This document shows, one piece after another, positions 17,167 to 25,518 of a stretch of DNA of 64,000 bases. Position 1 is the first letter of the stretch; each line of letters opens with the position of its first letter. Both the position numbers and the translations under genes were made by a program. This DNA comes from Azospirillum oryzae (lineage in GTDB: Bacteria > Pseudomonadota > Alphaproteobacteria > Azospirillales > Azospirillaceae). A model generated the notes under the pieces. That model was not told the DNA's origin. It saw only the letters and a program-made list of their open reading frames with translations, and did not search any database. Location of the stretch: the NCBI RefSeq assembly GCF_900177515.1, contig NZ_FXAK01000007.1:1906501-1970500 (forward strand), read 5' to 3'.

Positions 17167-18561
17167 CTACCCCTCTAGCTGGTCGGCGCGCGCGTCGGCG
17201 ATGACGCAGTTGCGGCCCGACCGCTTGGCTTCGTACAGCGCTTCGTCGGCCCGGCGGACCAGCCCTTCGGCGGTGTCGCCCAGCCGCCCGCCGATCGAGA
17301 TGCCGACGGACACCGTCACGTTGATCTCGCCACGGTCGGCCGATACGGCGAAGGGGGTGTCGGCGATGCGCGAACGCAGGCGTTCGGCGACAATCAGCGC
17401 GGCTTCCCCGTCGGTGTCCGGCAGGATGACGATGAACTCCTCGCCACCCAGCCGGGCGACAAGGTCGAAGGTGCGCAGGTTGCGGCTGGCGCGGGCGGAC
17501 ACTTCACGCAGGACCTCGTCGCCGATGGCGTGGCCGTAGGTGTCGTTGACCACCTTGAAATGGTCGATGTCGAACATCAGCACCGACACCGGCTTGTGGC
17601 TGTCGATGGCGCGTTCCAGCAGCCGCGGCAGATGGGCGTTGACGTAACGGCGGTTGAAGACCCCGGTCAGGCTGTCGGTCAGCGCCATCGACAGGCTCTG
17701 CTCGTAATTGGAGCGCAGCCGTTCCTGATAGCGCTTGCGCCGGATCTGGGTGCGGGCGCGGGCCAGCAGTTCGTTCCTGTCGACCGGCTTGATGACGTAA
17801 TCGTTGGCGCCGAGTTCCAGCCCCTTCGCCACCTGCCCCAGGTCGCCGTCGTCCACCATCAGCAGGATCGGCACCTGCCGCGTGCGCTCGTGCGAGCGAA
17901 GCTGCGAACAGAGCCGCAGACCGTCCTCGTTCAGCAGGGTCAGGCTGACCACCACCAGATCGAGCGGCGTGCCCAGCGCGCGTTCCAGTGCCTTGGCACC
18001 GGTGTCGGCGGAGAAGACCACGTTGTGGTCGCGCTGAAGCGTCTCCGTCACCTTTTCCAGGTCGAGGGCGGAATCCTCCAGCACCAGCACGTTGGCCCGC
18101 TCGAAGGATTCGCTCAGCATGGTGCCGCTGCGCTCGATGACGCCGAACTGGCCGGACGTGCTTTCACGCAGGCGCCATTCGTCCATCATCATCTTCAGCC
18201 GCACCAGCGAGCGGACGCGCGCGAACAGCGCGATGTCGTTCACCGGCTTGGTCAGGAAATCGTCGGCCCCGGCCTCCAGCCCGCGGACGCGGTCGGCGAT
18301 GTCCGACAGCGCCGTAACCATCACCACGGGGATGTGCATGGTGGCGGGATCGGAGCGGATCTTCTCGCAAACCTCGAACCCGTCCATGCCCGGCATCATG
18401 ACGTCGAGGAGGACGATGTCCGGCGATTCCTTCCGCACCATCTCAAGCGCGTCGGGTCCGTTGAAGGCCGTCAGAACATTGAAGTACTCGCGCGTCAGCT
18501 TCGCCGCGAGCAGCTTCACATTCGGCAGTACATCGTCAACGACAAGGACACGCGCGGACAT
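17167..18561 (-). CDS. pleD: PleD-type response regulator diguanylate cyclase
   Basis: A 464-aa protein with architecture REC-REC-GGDEF. The first receiver has phospho-acceptor D53 (DIVLLDVMMPG). The second receiver (about 155-280) appears degenerate at the acceptor site (LVVVSLTLLNEDG), as in Caulobacter PleD, where it serves dimerisation. The cyclase domain has GGEEF in ARLGGEEFIVIL and an intact RxxD product-inhibition site (RTFD) five residues before it. It makes cyclic-di-GMP on phosphorylation and probably controls the cell-cycle/motility switch. It follows divK by 41 bases, matching the divK-pleD operon of Caulobacter. Confidence 0.95.
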   Translation of the reverse strand: MSARVLVVDDVLPNVKLLAAKLTREYFNVLTAFNGPDALEMVRKESPDIVLLDVMMPGMDGFEVCEKIRSDPATMHIPVVMVTALSDIADRVRGLEAGADDFLTKPVNDIALFARVRSLVRLKMMMDEWRLRESTSGQFGVIERSGTMLSESFERANVLVLEDSALDLEKVTETLQRDHNVVFSADTGAKALERALGTPLDLVVVSLTLLNEDGLRLCSQLRSHERTRQVPILLMVDDGDLGQVAKGLELGANDYVIKPVDRNELLARARTQIRRKRYQERLRSNYEQSLSMALTDSLTGVFNRRYVNAHLPRLLERAIDSHKPVSVLMFDIDHFKVVNDTYGHAIGDEVLREVSARASRNLRTFDLVARLGGEEFIVILPDTDGEAALIVAERLRSRIADTPFAVSADRGEINVTVSVGISIGGRLGDTAEGLVRRADEALYEAKRSGRNCVIADARADQLEG

Positions 18562-18602
18562 CGGAAGGAAATTCCTGCAGAATTGCTACAGAGCAAACTA
18601 AC

Positions 18603-19010
18603 TTAGCCGAGAAACTTTTTGACTGTCTCGAGGAACTTCACAACCGAAATGGGCTTTGCCACATAATCCTCGCAGCCGCCCTGACGGATTTTCTCTTCGT
18701 CGCCTTTCATGGCAAAGGCGGTGACGGCCACGACCGGAATGCTCCTCAGGTCCGGATCGTCCTTGATCCAGCGGGTCACCTCCAGCCCGGAAACCTCCGG
18801 CAGCTGGATGTCCATCAGGATCAGGTCGGGGCGGTGCTGACGGGCCAGCCGCATCGCTTCCATGCCTTCACGGGTCTGCAGCGTGCCATAGCCGTGCGCT
18901 TCGAGCAGGTCATGAAAGAGCTTCATGTTCAGCTCGTTGTCCTCGACGATGAGGACGGTCTTGGTCGGCCCACCACCGGTCGCCAATGGACCGCACGGCT
19001 CCGCTGACAT
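18603..19010 (-). CDS. divK: Single-domain response regulator DivK
   Basis: A 135-aa stand-alone receiver domain. The acidic pocket is IVEDNELNMK, the phosphorylated aspartate is about D67 in LILMDIQLPEVSG, and the conserved Thr and Lys lie in VVAVTAFAM and YVAKPIS. DivK relays phosphate-dependent signals to DivL/PleC/DivJ-type kinases that control CtrA. The start has an excellent Shine-Dalgarno sequence (GGGAGGATGC then ATG). The N-terminal 15 or so residues are an extra, probably disordered, stretch. It is the first gene of the divK-pleD operon. Confidence 0.95.
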   Translation of the reverse strand: MSAEPCGPLATGGGPTKTVLIVEDNELNMKLFHDLLEAHGYGTLQTREGMEAMRLARQHRPDLILMDIQLPEVSGLEVTRWIKDDPDLRSIPVVAVTAFAMKGDEEKIRQGGCEDYVAKPISVVKFLETVKKFLG

Positions 19011-19188
19011 GCATCCTCCCTGGGAGTGACCCCCGCGTTCACGCCGTCCCTTGCCGGATCGCGCACCGCGATTGCGGGGTCGCAGAACCGGTATAGCCCC
19101 TTTCTGATTAGGTCGCGACGGTTAAATAGTCGTTACCGGACCGCTGGATGACAGCCCTGATGAGCGCCGACCGCCCTGCATTCAAACG

Positions 19189-19218
19189 AAAAACCGCCTG
19201 CGGCTGGCGCGGGCGGTT
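19189..19218 (-). terminator. Intrinsic terminator of the GGDEF gene
   Basis: On the minus strand AACCGCC pairs with GGCGGTT across a 13-base loop and runs into TTTTT (five A residues at 19189-19193 on the plus strand). It lies about 50 bases after the stop codon at 19269. Confidence 0.75.
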
Positions 19219-19268
19219 CTTGATTATCGGCAGCGGCAATGCACGGCGGCTGGGATGGGTGTGACGGC

Positions 19269-19985
19269 TCAGGCCGCCCGCTTCACCTTGCGCTTGGCAT
19301 CGCGGCGGCGGGCACCCTTGGCGCCGTACATCATGGCGTCGGCGCGGCGCATCACCTCGTCCTCGCTGTCGTCGGCGCCATAGGGCTGGGTGCCGACGGA
19401 GAAACGGACCGGCAGCGACTGCCCGCCCCATTCCACATGGGTGGCGTCGGCGATGGCGGCCAGCTGGCGGGCGCGGGCGAGGCCGCTGGCGGTGTCGGTG
19501 TTGGTCAGCAGCACGGCGAACTCGTCGCCACCCAGCCGGGCGACCACGTCCTCCTGCCGGACATTGCCGACGATCATCCGGGCCACCTGCCGCAGATAGG
19601 CGTCGCCGGCCACATGGCCGTGGGTGTCGTTGATCGCCTTGAAGCCGTCCAGGTCGATCATGACCAGAAGGCCGCCGGCGGACCCGTTGCGGCGGGCGGA
19701 GGCCAGTTCGCGCCGGAAGTGGCTGTAGAAGCCGCGCCGGTTCAACAGGCCGGTCAGCTCGTCCGTCATCGTCAGGCTTTCCAGGTAGGCGATGCGCTCA
19801 TGCAGTTCGGCGATCGTCTCCTTGGCTTCGGCGAGCAGCGCGATCGTCTCGTCCAGCGTCTGGCGCTCGGTCCCCCGCAGAAGCCCGACACGCGAGGCCA
19901 ACGCGACCGGCGACCATCCGGCCGGCACGTCGAAACGGTCGGAGGCGTGGTGCTTCAGGTCCAGGGCGGCGACGATGGCGTTCAT
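19269..19985 (-). CDS. Diguanylate cyclase (GGDEF) with short coiled-coil N-terminus
   Basis: A 238-aa cyclic-di-GMP synthase. The active-site loop is ARLGGDEFAVLL. An RxxD inhibition site (RQED) sits five residues upstream, so product feedback is expected. The first 80 residues have no recognisable sensor but contain a heptad-like helix (TIALLAEAKETIAELHERIAYLESL region) that could mediate dimerisation. It is monocistronic: a terminator follows and divK lies beyond it, running the same way. It is close to divK-pleD but probably separate in regulation. Input signal unknown. Confidence 0.9.
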   Translation of the reverse strand: MNAIVAALDLKHHASDRFDVPAGWSPVALASRVGLLRGTERQTLDETIALLAEAKETIAELHERIAYLESLTMTDELTGLLNRRGFYSHFRRELASARRNGSAGGLLVMIDLDGFKAINDTHGHVAGDAYLRQVARMIVGNVRQEDVVARLGGDEFAVLLTNTDTASGLARARQLAAIADATHVEWGGQSLPVRFSVGTQPYGADDSEDEVMRRADAMMYGAKGARRRDAKRKVKRAA

Positions 19986-20118
19986 GGGGTCGGCTCCTCT
20001 GATGAAGGTCGGAACACTTCGCCCTCACCCAAGCAACCACTGTGCCAACCCGACGCACACCGCAGATACCAAGCATTTTATGAATTTCCGGCGGATTGCG
20101 CCGCCGGATCATCGGGAA

Positions 20119-20225
20119 GGAATGGAGCCTCTTTCCCAGCGGACCGGCATCTTCTGCCCACCCCATCCGTTCGGGGCAGGAAATCCCTGCCGGTGAGGGG
20201 GTGGCCCGGCAAAAGGCTCCGTTCC
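20119..20225. repeat. Imperfect long inverted repeat in a 244-base intergenic region
   Basis: GGAATGGAGCCT (20119-20130) faces AGGCTCCGTTCC (20214-20225) with one mismatch in 12. Inside it, GCCCACCCC can pair with GGGGTGGCCC, and a central CAGG-GAAATC-CCTG hairpin closes the structure. The whole could fold into a branched stem of about 107 bases. It lies just past the 3' end of the 2-hydroxyacid dehydrogenase gene and upstream of the GGDEF gene. It may act as a terminator, or be a dispersed intergenic element; no second copy is apparent in the window by eye. The rest of 19986-20229 holds nothing I recognise. Confidence 0.5.
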
Positions 20226-20229
20226 CCCG

Positions 20230-21270
20230 TTACACCACCCGATCGGGGGCGGGCTGGCCGGCCATCACCGCGTCGATGTTGTCCAGCGCCTTGAATCCCA
20301 TGGCATTCCGGGTCTCCACCGTGGCGCTGCCCAGATGCGGCAGCAGGAAGGCGTTGGGCAGCTCGCGGTAGCCGGGATGCAGGTTCGGTTCGTTCTCGAA
20401 GACGTCGAGCCCGGCGGACGCCAACCGCCCGGCCTTCAGCGCGTCGATTACCGCCTCGTCGTCCACCACGGTGCCGCGGGCGGTGTTGACCAGAATGGCC
20501 CCCGGTGGCATCCGTCCGATCCGTTTGGCGTTCAGCCAATGTCGGGTTTCCGCCGTGGCGGGGAAGTGAAGCGACAGGACATCGCACACCGGCAGCATCG
20601 CCTCCGGATCGGCATGATAGATGGCGCCCAGTTCCAGCTCCGGAGCCAGCCGGCGGCGGTTGCTGTAATGGATGGTCATGCCGAAGGCGCGGGCGCGCGC
20701 CGCAACCGCCTGTCCGATGCGGCCCATGCCGACGATGCCCAGCCGCTTGCCGCCGACATGGGTGCCCATCAGTTGGGTCGGCGTCCAGCCGGTCCAGGCA
20801 TTGGCGCGGATCATCCGCTCACCCTCAGACGCGCGGCGCGCGGCCCCCAGCAGCAGAAGCAGCGCGATGTCGGCGGTGGCGTCGGTCAGCACGTCGGGCG
20901 TGTTGGTGACGGTCAGACCGCGGGCGCGCGCCGCCTCCAGGTCGATATGGTCGGTGCCGACGGAGAAGGTCGCCAGCACCCGCACCCGCTGCGGCATCGC
21001 CGCGATGGCGGCGGCGTCCAAGCGGTCGCCGGCACAGCAGAGCACGGCGTCGGCCCCGGCGTCGGCCGCGCGGGCGGCGATCTCCGCCCCGCTGAAGGCG
21101 CGGTCCTCCGGATTGAGCAGCGCGCGGTAGTCGTGCGACGCCCGCGCCTCCACCGCATCGGGAAGACGGCGGGTCAGCAGCAGCACGGGGCGGGCGTCAG
21201 AACTGGAGGCGGAGTTGGAGGCGGGACTGTCCGACTGCGCCGCGAACGGCAACTCGGCAGGGCTTGTCAT
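20230..21270 (-). CDS. D-2-hydroxyacid dehydrogenase (glyoxylate/hydroxypyruvate reductase-like)
   Basis: A 346-aa NAD(P)-dependent D-isomer-specific 2-hydroxyacid dehydrogenase. The dinucleotide fold shows GIVGMGRIGQAVA. The catalytic Arg is in TFSVGTDHIDL-adjacent and NTARGTVVDDEA regions, and the catalytic His is in LLPHLGSATVE with a Glu in DVFENEP. The spread of motifs matches GyaR/GhrB-like glyoxylate reductases, but phosphoglycerate or formate dehydrogenase-like substrates cannot be excluded. The start at 21270 is chosen over 21300 and 21360 because an AGGG-type site precedes it and the first 20 residues are otherwise low-complexity. It is divergent from eipB. Confidence 0.88.
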   Translation of the reverse strand: MTSPAELPFAAQSDSPASNSASSSDARPVLLLTRRLPDAVEARASHDYRALLNPEDRAFSGAEIAARAADAGADAVLCCAGDRLDAAAIAAMPQRVRVLATFSVGTDHIDLEAARARGLTVTNTPDVLTDATADIALLLLLGAARRASEGERMIRANAWTGWTPTQLMGTHVGGKRLGIVGMGRIGQAVAARARAFGMTIHYSNRRRLAPELELGAIYHADPEAMLPVCDVLSLHFPATAETRHWLNAKRIGRMPPGAILVNTARGTVVDDEAVIDALKAGRLASAGLDVFENEPNLHPGYRELPNAFLLPHLGSATVETRNAMGFKALDNIDAVMAGQPAPDRVV

Positions 21271-21366
21271 TCCGGCGGTTCCCTTCCATTGATAAGACAT
21301 TCGGGTGGCGGGCCTTTCGGACCGCGGCAAAAACACCCATACTTCACCAAGAGCCGTCAATCACCT

Positions 21367-22236
21367 GTGGATCCCGTCTTGCTCGACCGTCTTTCCGCCT
21401 TTCCGGCTACCGTCGGCGCGGTCCTCGCGGCCGCCGTTTCCACCGGTGCGCTCCTCGCGGCCTCCCCCGTCCTGGCTCAGCCGGCCGCGACCTCCATGGC
21501 GGCGGTGGCGGCCAAAATCCAGCCGCACCGGGCGATCTACACCATGTCGCTGGCTTCGGCGCGCAACGGATCGAAGGTCAGCGACGTCCGCGGCCGCATG
21601 ATGTTCGAATGGGCCGACGCCTGCGACGGCTGGACGACGGAGCAGCGCTTTCAGCTGCGCTTCGTCTACAGCGAAGGCGACGACATGGCGATGAACACCA
21701 ACTACACCACCTGGGAATCGAAGGACGGACTGCGCTACCGCTTCAACGTCCGCAAGCTGGTGAATGGCGAGGTGGACGAAGAGGTGCGCGGCGAGGCGAA
21801 CCTGAACCGCGACGGCGCCGGCACCGCCCAGTTCACCAAGCCCGAACCGCAGGAGATGGAGCTGCCGGCCGGCACCATGTTCCCGACCGCCCACACGCTG
21901 GCGATCCTGGACCACGCCGAACGGAAGGATCCCTTCTTCACCCGCACCATCTTCGACGGGTCCGACGCGGAAGGACCGACCGAGGTGTCGACCGTCGTCG
22001 GCAAGCCCGGCGCGCCGACGGACGCCGGCAAGGACCCGCTGCTGAAGGTGGGCAAGGCCTGGCCGGTCCGCATGGCCTTCTTCCCGACCCAGAGCGATTC
22101 GGCGCAGCCGGAATATGAGATGAGCCTGCATCTGCTGGAAAACGGCATCGCCGAGTCCATGCAGATCGACTATGGCGATTTCACCGTCAACGCGGTGCTG
22201 GACAAGATCGAGGCGTTGCCGAAGTCGGGATGCTGA
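21367..22236 (+). CDS. eipB: EipB-family cell-envelope integrity protein (DUF1849)
   Basis: A 289-aa periplasmic protein. A hydrophobic N-terminal signal peptide (VGAVLAAAVSTGALLAA, cleavage near PVLAQ) precedes a beta-rich domain. EipB of Brucella forms a spiral beta-barrel needed for envelope integrity and holds one disulfide. Here the matching cysteines are about C86 (DACDGW) and the last residue C289 (LPKSGC). The start is read as GTG at 21367. There is no ATG before the signal peptide, and the open frame extending further upstream overlaps the divergent dehydrogenase. The ribosome binding site is weak (AAGAG). Confidence 0.88.
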   Translation: MDPVLLDRLSAFPATVGAVLAAAVSTGALLAASPVLAQPAATSMAAVAAKIQPHRAIYTMSLASARNGSKVSDVRGRMMFEWADACDGWTTEQRFQLRFVYSEGDDMAMNTNYTTWESKDGLRYRFNVRKLVNGEVDEEVRGEANLNRDGAGTAQFTKPEPQEMELPAGTMFPTAHTLAILDHAERKDPFFTRTIFDGSDAEGPTEVSTVVGKPGAPTDAGKDPLLKVGKAWPVRMAFFPTQSDSAQPEYEMSLHLLENGIAESMQIDYGDFTVNAVLDKIEALPKSGC

Positions 22237-22406
22237 CGGCGGGGCGACGTCCCGTGACATTTCACATCGGGTTTGCCGATCCAGGGGGCGTGCGACGGTT
22301 TCCCTGTTGATCGCGACTCGCTGCTGCGCTTAACTGTGGGTTGAGGTTTTGCGCAACAGGCCGGGTTTCGCCCACGGGCAACCGGCCGTCCGAGGGTTTA
22401 TCCGTC

Positions 22407-22634
22407 ATGAGCAAGAAGCATGTCCAGATCGGGCAGGTTTTCCAACCGGTCGGCAGTGCCGGCGGCCGCGGTTGGCGGGTGACGGCAACGGTCAGCCTGC
22501 TGGGCATCCCGCACGCCCGCGTCGTCAGCACCGAAGACGAGGGTGTGTCGAAGACCCTGAGCTGCTCGGTCCTCGCCGACACCAGCCACTACCGCCTGAT
22601 CGCCTCGGCGCCGGCCGATGGGATGGCGGCGTAA
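22407..22634 (+). CDS. Hypothetical protein, 75 aa
   Basis: A small soluble protein beginning MSKKHVQIGQVFQPVG and predicted to be mostly beta-strand (GWRVTATVSLLGIPHARVV, then SHYRLIASA). No family recognised. The codon pattern looks coding, and GAGGG lies about 12 bases before the ATG, a little far. It sits alone between eipB and the convergent rarA. It may be a conserved Azospirillum-type small protein, but this was not checked. Confidence 0.6.
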   Translation: MSKKHVQIGQVFQPVGSAGGRGWRVTATVSLLGIPHARVVSTEDEGVSKTLSCSVLADTSHYRLIASAPADGMAA

Positions 22635-22683
22635 AGGGCGCGGTTCAGCGGACGTTGTTCGACGCCGGTATGACGTCCGCCCA

Positions 22684-24003
22684 CTACTCTTCTCCCCGCC
22701 GTTCGCGCAGCTTGGCCCAATAGTCCAGCCGCTTGCGCAGGTCGCGTTCGAACCCCCGCTCCACCGGCTGGTAGAACTCGCGCCGGGCCATCCCTTCCGG
22801 GAAGTAGTTCTGGCCGGAGAAGCCTTCAGCCGTATCGTGGTCGTACTCGTATCCCTTGCCGTAGCCGATGCTCTTCATCAGCTTGGTCGGCGCGTTCAGG
22901 ATATGCTTGGGCGGCATCAGCGAACCCGTCTCCTTCGCCGCGCGCACCGCCGACTTGTAGGCCGTGTAGCCGGCGTTCGATTTCGGCGCCGTCCCCAGAT
23001 AGATGACCAGCTGCGCCAGGGCCAGTTCGCCCTCCGGGCTGCCCAGCCGCTCGTAGGCCTCCCAGGCGGCAATGGCCTGGGTCAGGGCGTTGGGATCGGC
23101 CAGACCGACATCCTCCACCGCGAAGCGGGTCAGGCGCCGCGCGATGTAGCGCGGGTCCTCCCCGCCATCCAGCATGCGGCTGTACCAGTAGAGCGCCGCG
23201 TCGGTGTCCGACCCGCGTAGCGACTTGTGAAGCGCGCTGATGAGGTTGTAATGCCCCTCCTGCGCCTTGTCGTAGAGCGGGGCGCGGCGCTGGATGGTGG
23301 CGGCGAGAGCATTGGTGTCCAGCACCGTCCCGCCCGGCAGCGCGAACAGCTCCTCGCACAGGTTCAGGCAGAAGCGGCCGTCGCCGTCGGCCATCGCCTT
23401 CACCGCGGCGCGCGCGTCGGCGTCCAGCGGCAGCGGCCGGCCCATCTCCGCCTCCGCCCGCGACAGCAGTTTTTCCAGCGCCGCATCGTCCAGCCGGTTC
23501 AGCACGAAGACCTGCGCCCGCGACAGCAAGGCGGCATTCAGTTCGAAAGACGGATTCTCGGTGGTGGCGCCGACGAGCGTGACAGTGCCGTCCTCGACGA
23601 ATGGCAGGAAGCCGTCCTGCTGGGAGCGGTTGAAGCGGTGGATCTCGTCGATGAACAGAAGCGTGCCCGGCCCCGCCACCCGCCGGGCGCGGGCGGCGTC
23701 GAAAACCTTGCGCAGATCGGCGACGCCGGAGAACACCGCCGAAAGCGGTTCGAAATGCAGGTCGGTGCTGTGGGCCAGCAGACGGGCGATGGTGGTCTTG
23801 CCGCAGCCGGGCGGCCCCCACAGGATCATGGAGGCCAGCCGCCGCGCCGCGACCATGCGGCCCAGCGGCCCGTCGGGCTTCAGCAGATGGTCCTGCCCGA
23901 CCACCTCGTCCAGCGTGCGCGGACGCAGACGGTCGGCGAACGGGCGGGGAGCCGCCGACTCGAACAGCCCGGCATCCCCGCCCGACTCGCCGCGTTTCGC
24001 CAT
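22684..24003 (-). CDS. rarA: Replication-associated recombination protein A (RarA/MgsA AAA+ ATPase)
   Basis: A 439-aa clamp-loader-like AAA+ ATPase acting at stalled replication forks. Walker A is GPPGCGKTTIARLL, Walker B is LLFIDEIHRFN, and sensor 1 is VGATTENPSFELN. The C-terminal tetramerisation region is present (LISALHKSLRGSDTDAALYW and YTAYKSAVRAAKETGSL). Residues 1-25 (ESAAPRPFADRLRPRTLDEVVGQ) match the family N-terminus. It is followed on the same strand, and preceded by only 10 bases, by a small lipoprotein gene, suggesting joint transcription. Confidence 0.95.
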   Translation of the reverse strand: MAKRGESGGDAGLFESAAPRPFADRLRPRTLDEVVGQDHLLKPDGPLGRMVAARRLASMILWGPPGCGKTTIARLLAHSTDLHFEPLSAVFSGVADLRKVFDAARARRVAGPGTLLFIDEIHRFNRSQQDGFLPFVEDGTVTLVGATTENPSFELNAALLSRAQVFVLNRLDDAALEKLLSRAEAEMGRPLPLDADARAAVKAMADGDGRFCLNLCEELFALPGGTVLDTNALAATIQRRAPLYDKAQEGHYNLISALHKSLRGSDTDAALYWYSRMLDGGEDPRYIARRLTRFAVEDVGLADPNALTQAIAAWEAYERLGSPEGELALAQLVIYLGTAPKSNAGYTAYKSAVRAAKETGSLMPPKHILNAPTKLMKSIGYGKGYEYDHDTAEGFSGQNYFPEGMARREFYQPVERGFERDLRKRLDYWAKLRERRGEE

Positions 24004-24013
24004 GATGGATGCC

Positions 24014-24385
24014 TCAGCGCGCCGCGCCGCAGCGCTGGTAGCACTGCTTCAGCTGATAGCTGCAGTTGTCGGTCGGGCTGAAGGGGGTCGAATCGGTGCG
24101 GTCGATGCCGCCCTGGTTGCGCGCGGCAACCGAATCCATGCACACATTGTGGCTGCGCTCGCACTGCGCCTGACAGGAGGCGCCGGCGCCGGTGCCGCCG
24201 TCGATCCGCAACGACTGGTCGTCGGCACCGCCGCGCGGGGTGGAGGGTCCCGGGACCACCGTGACGGTGGGTGCCGGGCCGGAAGCGGCAGGGTGCGACG
24301 CCGGATGGTCGGCGCAGGCCGACAGGCCGAGCAGGGCCATGGCCACGAGCGGGGCGATGAGACGGACCGGACGGAACTTAGCCAC
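24014..24385 (-). CDS. Small cysteine-rich lipoprotein
   Basis: A 123-aa predicted lipoprotein. The signal peptide ends in the lipobox LLGLSAC (cysteine about residue 24). The mature part has a Pro/Thr-rich spacer and then six cysteines in two groups (SCQAQCERSHNVC and NCSYQLKQCYQRC), which could form disulfides in the periplasm. No known domain recognised. The start is GTG at 24385, because GGAG lies 5 bases upstream; the frame extends further but has no comparable site. It probably forms an operon with rarA. Confidence 0.75.
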   Translation of the reverse strand: MAKFRPVRLIAPLVAMALLGLSACADHPASHPAASGPAPTVTVVPGPSTPRGGADDQSLRIDGGTGAGASCQAQCERSHNVCMDSVAARNQGGIDRTDSTPFSPTDNCSYQLKQCYQRCGAAR

Positions 24386-24509
24386 GACGGCTCCTATTCT
24401 TCTTGTTGTGAGGACGGCCATGGGCATGACGGAATGCCACACCCCTCTGGACCATCCCCCGTTCGGCCCCCACTATGCCGATATCAGCTGTAAGAAGGGA
24501 ATGACTGAA

Positions 24510-24770
24510 ATGACTCCGAATTCGGACGGCAGACCGCCGCGCAACCGGTCCCTGCGACTGCTGCTGGCTCTGCTTGTCCTTGGCCTTGTCATGCTGGCCT
24601 CGCGCGCGCTGGCGCTGCCCAATGTCGGCATGGCCGAGATGATCATCCCGCTTCTGGGCGGGCTGTTCGTGGCCGTTGCCATCGTCCTGATCGTGCGCCG
24701 CGACCGCGCGGACCGCGACGCCCTGCCCCCGTCCCGCCGCAATCGGCAGGACCAGGGGATGCCGGACTGA
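24510..24770 (+). CDS. Hypothetical small membrane protein, 86 aa
   Basis: A short basic N-terminus (PNSDGRPPRNRS) precedes two hydrophobic segments (LRLLLALLVLGLVMLA and MIIPLLGGLFVAVAIVLIV) and a charged C-terminal tail rich in Arg/Asp. The ATG at 24510 is preferred to that at 24501 because AAGGGA ends directly at 24501, giving 9 bases to 24510. No homologue recognised. It is divergent from the lipoprotein gene and convergent with yqaA. Confidence 0.65.
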   Translation: MTPNSDGRPPRNRSLRLLLALLVLGLVMLASRALALPNVGMAEMIIPLLGGLFVAVAIVLIVRRDRADRDALPPSRRNRQDQGMPD

Positions 24771-24784
24771 CCGGACCGGCGCGA

Positions 24785-25363
24785 TCAGACGAACTTGAAG
24801 CTGAGCAGGCCGCCGACCACCACGACCAGAAGGACGGTGGCCACCAGCATCAGCCGCTTCTCGATGATGTGCTGAACCTGCGGCCCGTAGAAATGCAGCA
24901 GGATGGCGATCATGTAGAATCGGGAGAAGCGCGCGACGATCGAACAGAGGATGAAGACCGTCAGGTCCAGATGGGCGAATCCGGCGGTGATCGTCAGCAG
25001 CTTGTAGGGGATCGGCGTCACCCCCTTCAGAATCAGGAACCAGGGGCCGAACTCGGTGAACATCTCCTGGAAATGATGGAACGACTCCTGCGCATTGTAG
25101 AAGTCGATGATCATCCGCCCGACGCTCTCGAACAGATAGAAGCCCAGCGCATAGCCAAGCAGGCCGCCCAGAAGCGACGCGAAGGCGCAGATGTTGGTGT
25201 AGAACCAGAGTCGCTTCGGCTTCTCCAGGCACATCGGCACCAGCATCACGTCCGGCGGCAACGGGAAGAAGGAGCTTTCGGCGAAGGAGATCGCCGACAT
25301 CCACCAGACGGCATCGTCGCGGGCGGACAGGCGCTGGAGGCGCGTGTAAAGGGAACGCAACAT
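24785..25363 (-). CDS. YqaA/DedA-family (SNARE-associated) membrane protein
   Basis: A 192-aa inner-membrane protein of the DedA-like VTT family, YqaA branch. Typical features are SFAESSFFPLPPDVMLVPM near the N-terminus and the re-entrant-loop motif GPWFLILKGVTPIPYKLLTI, with a final membrane helix. Members are proposed lipid flippases or proton-dependent transporters. The start at 25363 is just after a strong terminator of the upstream ribosomal operon, so the gene needs its own promoter; none is obvious. Confidence 0.85.
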   Translation of the reverse strand: MLRSLYTRLQRLSARDDAVWWMSAISFAESSFFPLPPDVMLVPMCLEKPKRLWFYTNICAFASLLGGLLGYALGFYLFESVGRMIIDFYNAQESFHHFQEMFTEFGPWFLILKGVTPIPYKLLTITAGFAHLDLTVFILCSIVARFSRFYMIAILLHFYGPQVQHIIEKRLMLVATVLLVVVVGGLLSFKFV

Positions 25364-25382
25364 TCGACCGGCCACATAAGAG

Positions 25383-25420
25383 AAAACCCTTCCTCCGGGG
25401 GTGTCCCCGAAGGAAGGGTC
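25383..25420 (-). terminator. Intrinsic terminator of the rpsM-rpsK-rpoA-rplQ operon
   Basis: On the minus strand a long stem (ACCCTTCC with GGAAGGGT, extended by CGGGG with CCCCG) is followed by TTTTCTC. It lies about 100 bases after the rplQ stop and ends about 20 bases before the YqaA start. Confidence 0.88.
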
Positions 25421-25518
25421 TAACATATCACCGATATCGGCGGTTCCGTCCTGCACGACACGGGGCCCTGAGGCCCGATGCCGCACGGGGCGGATGACCG
25501 GCGCGATGTCCGGTCATG

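Noticed and set aside
20335..21366. Plus-strand frame running into eipB from upstream
   Set aside because: It is the complement of the dehydrogenase gene; the signal peptide of EipB marks the true start.
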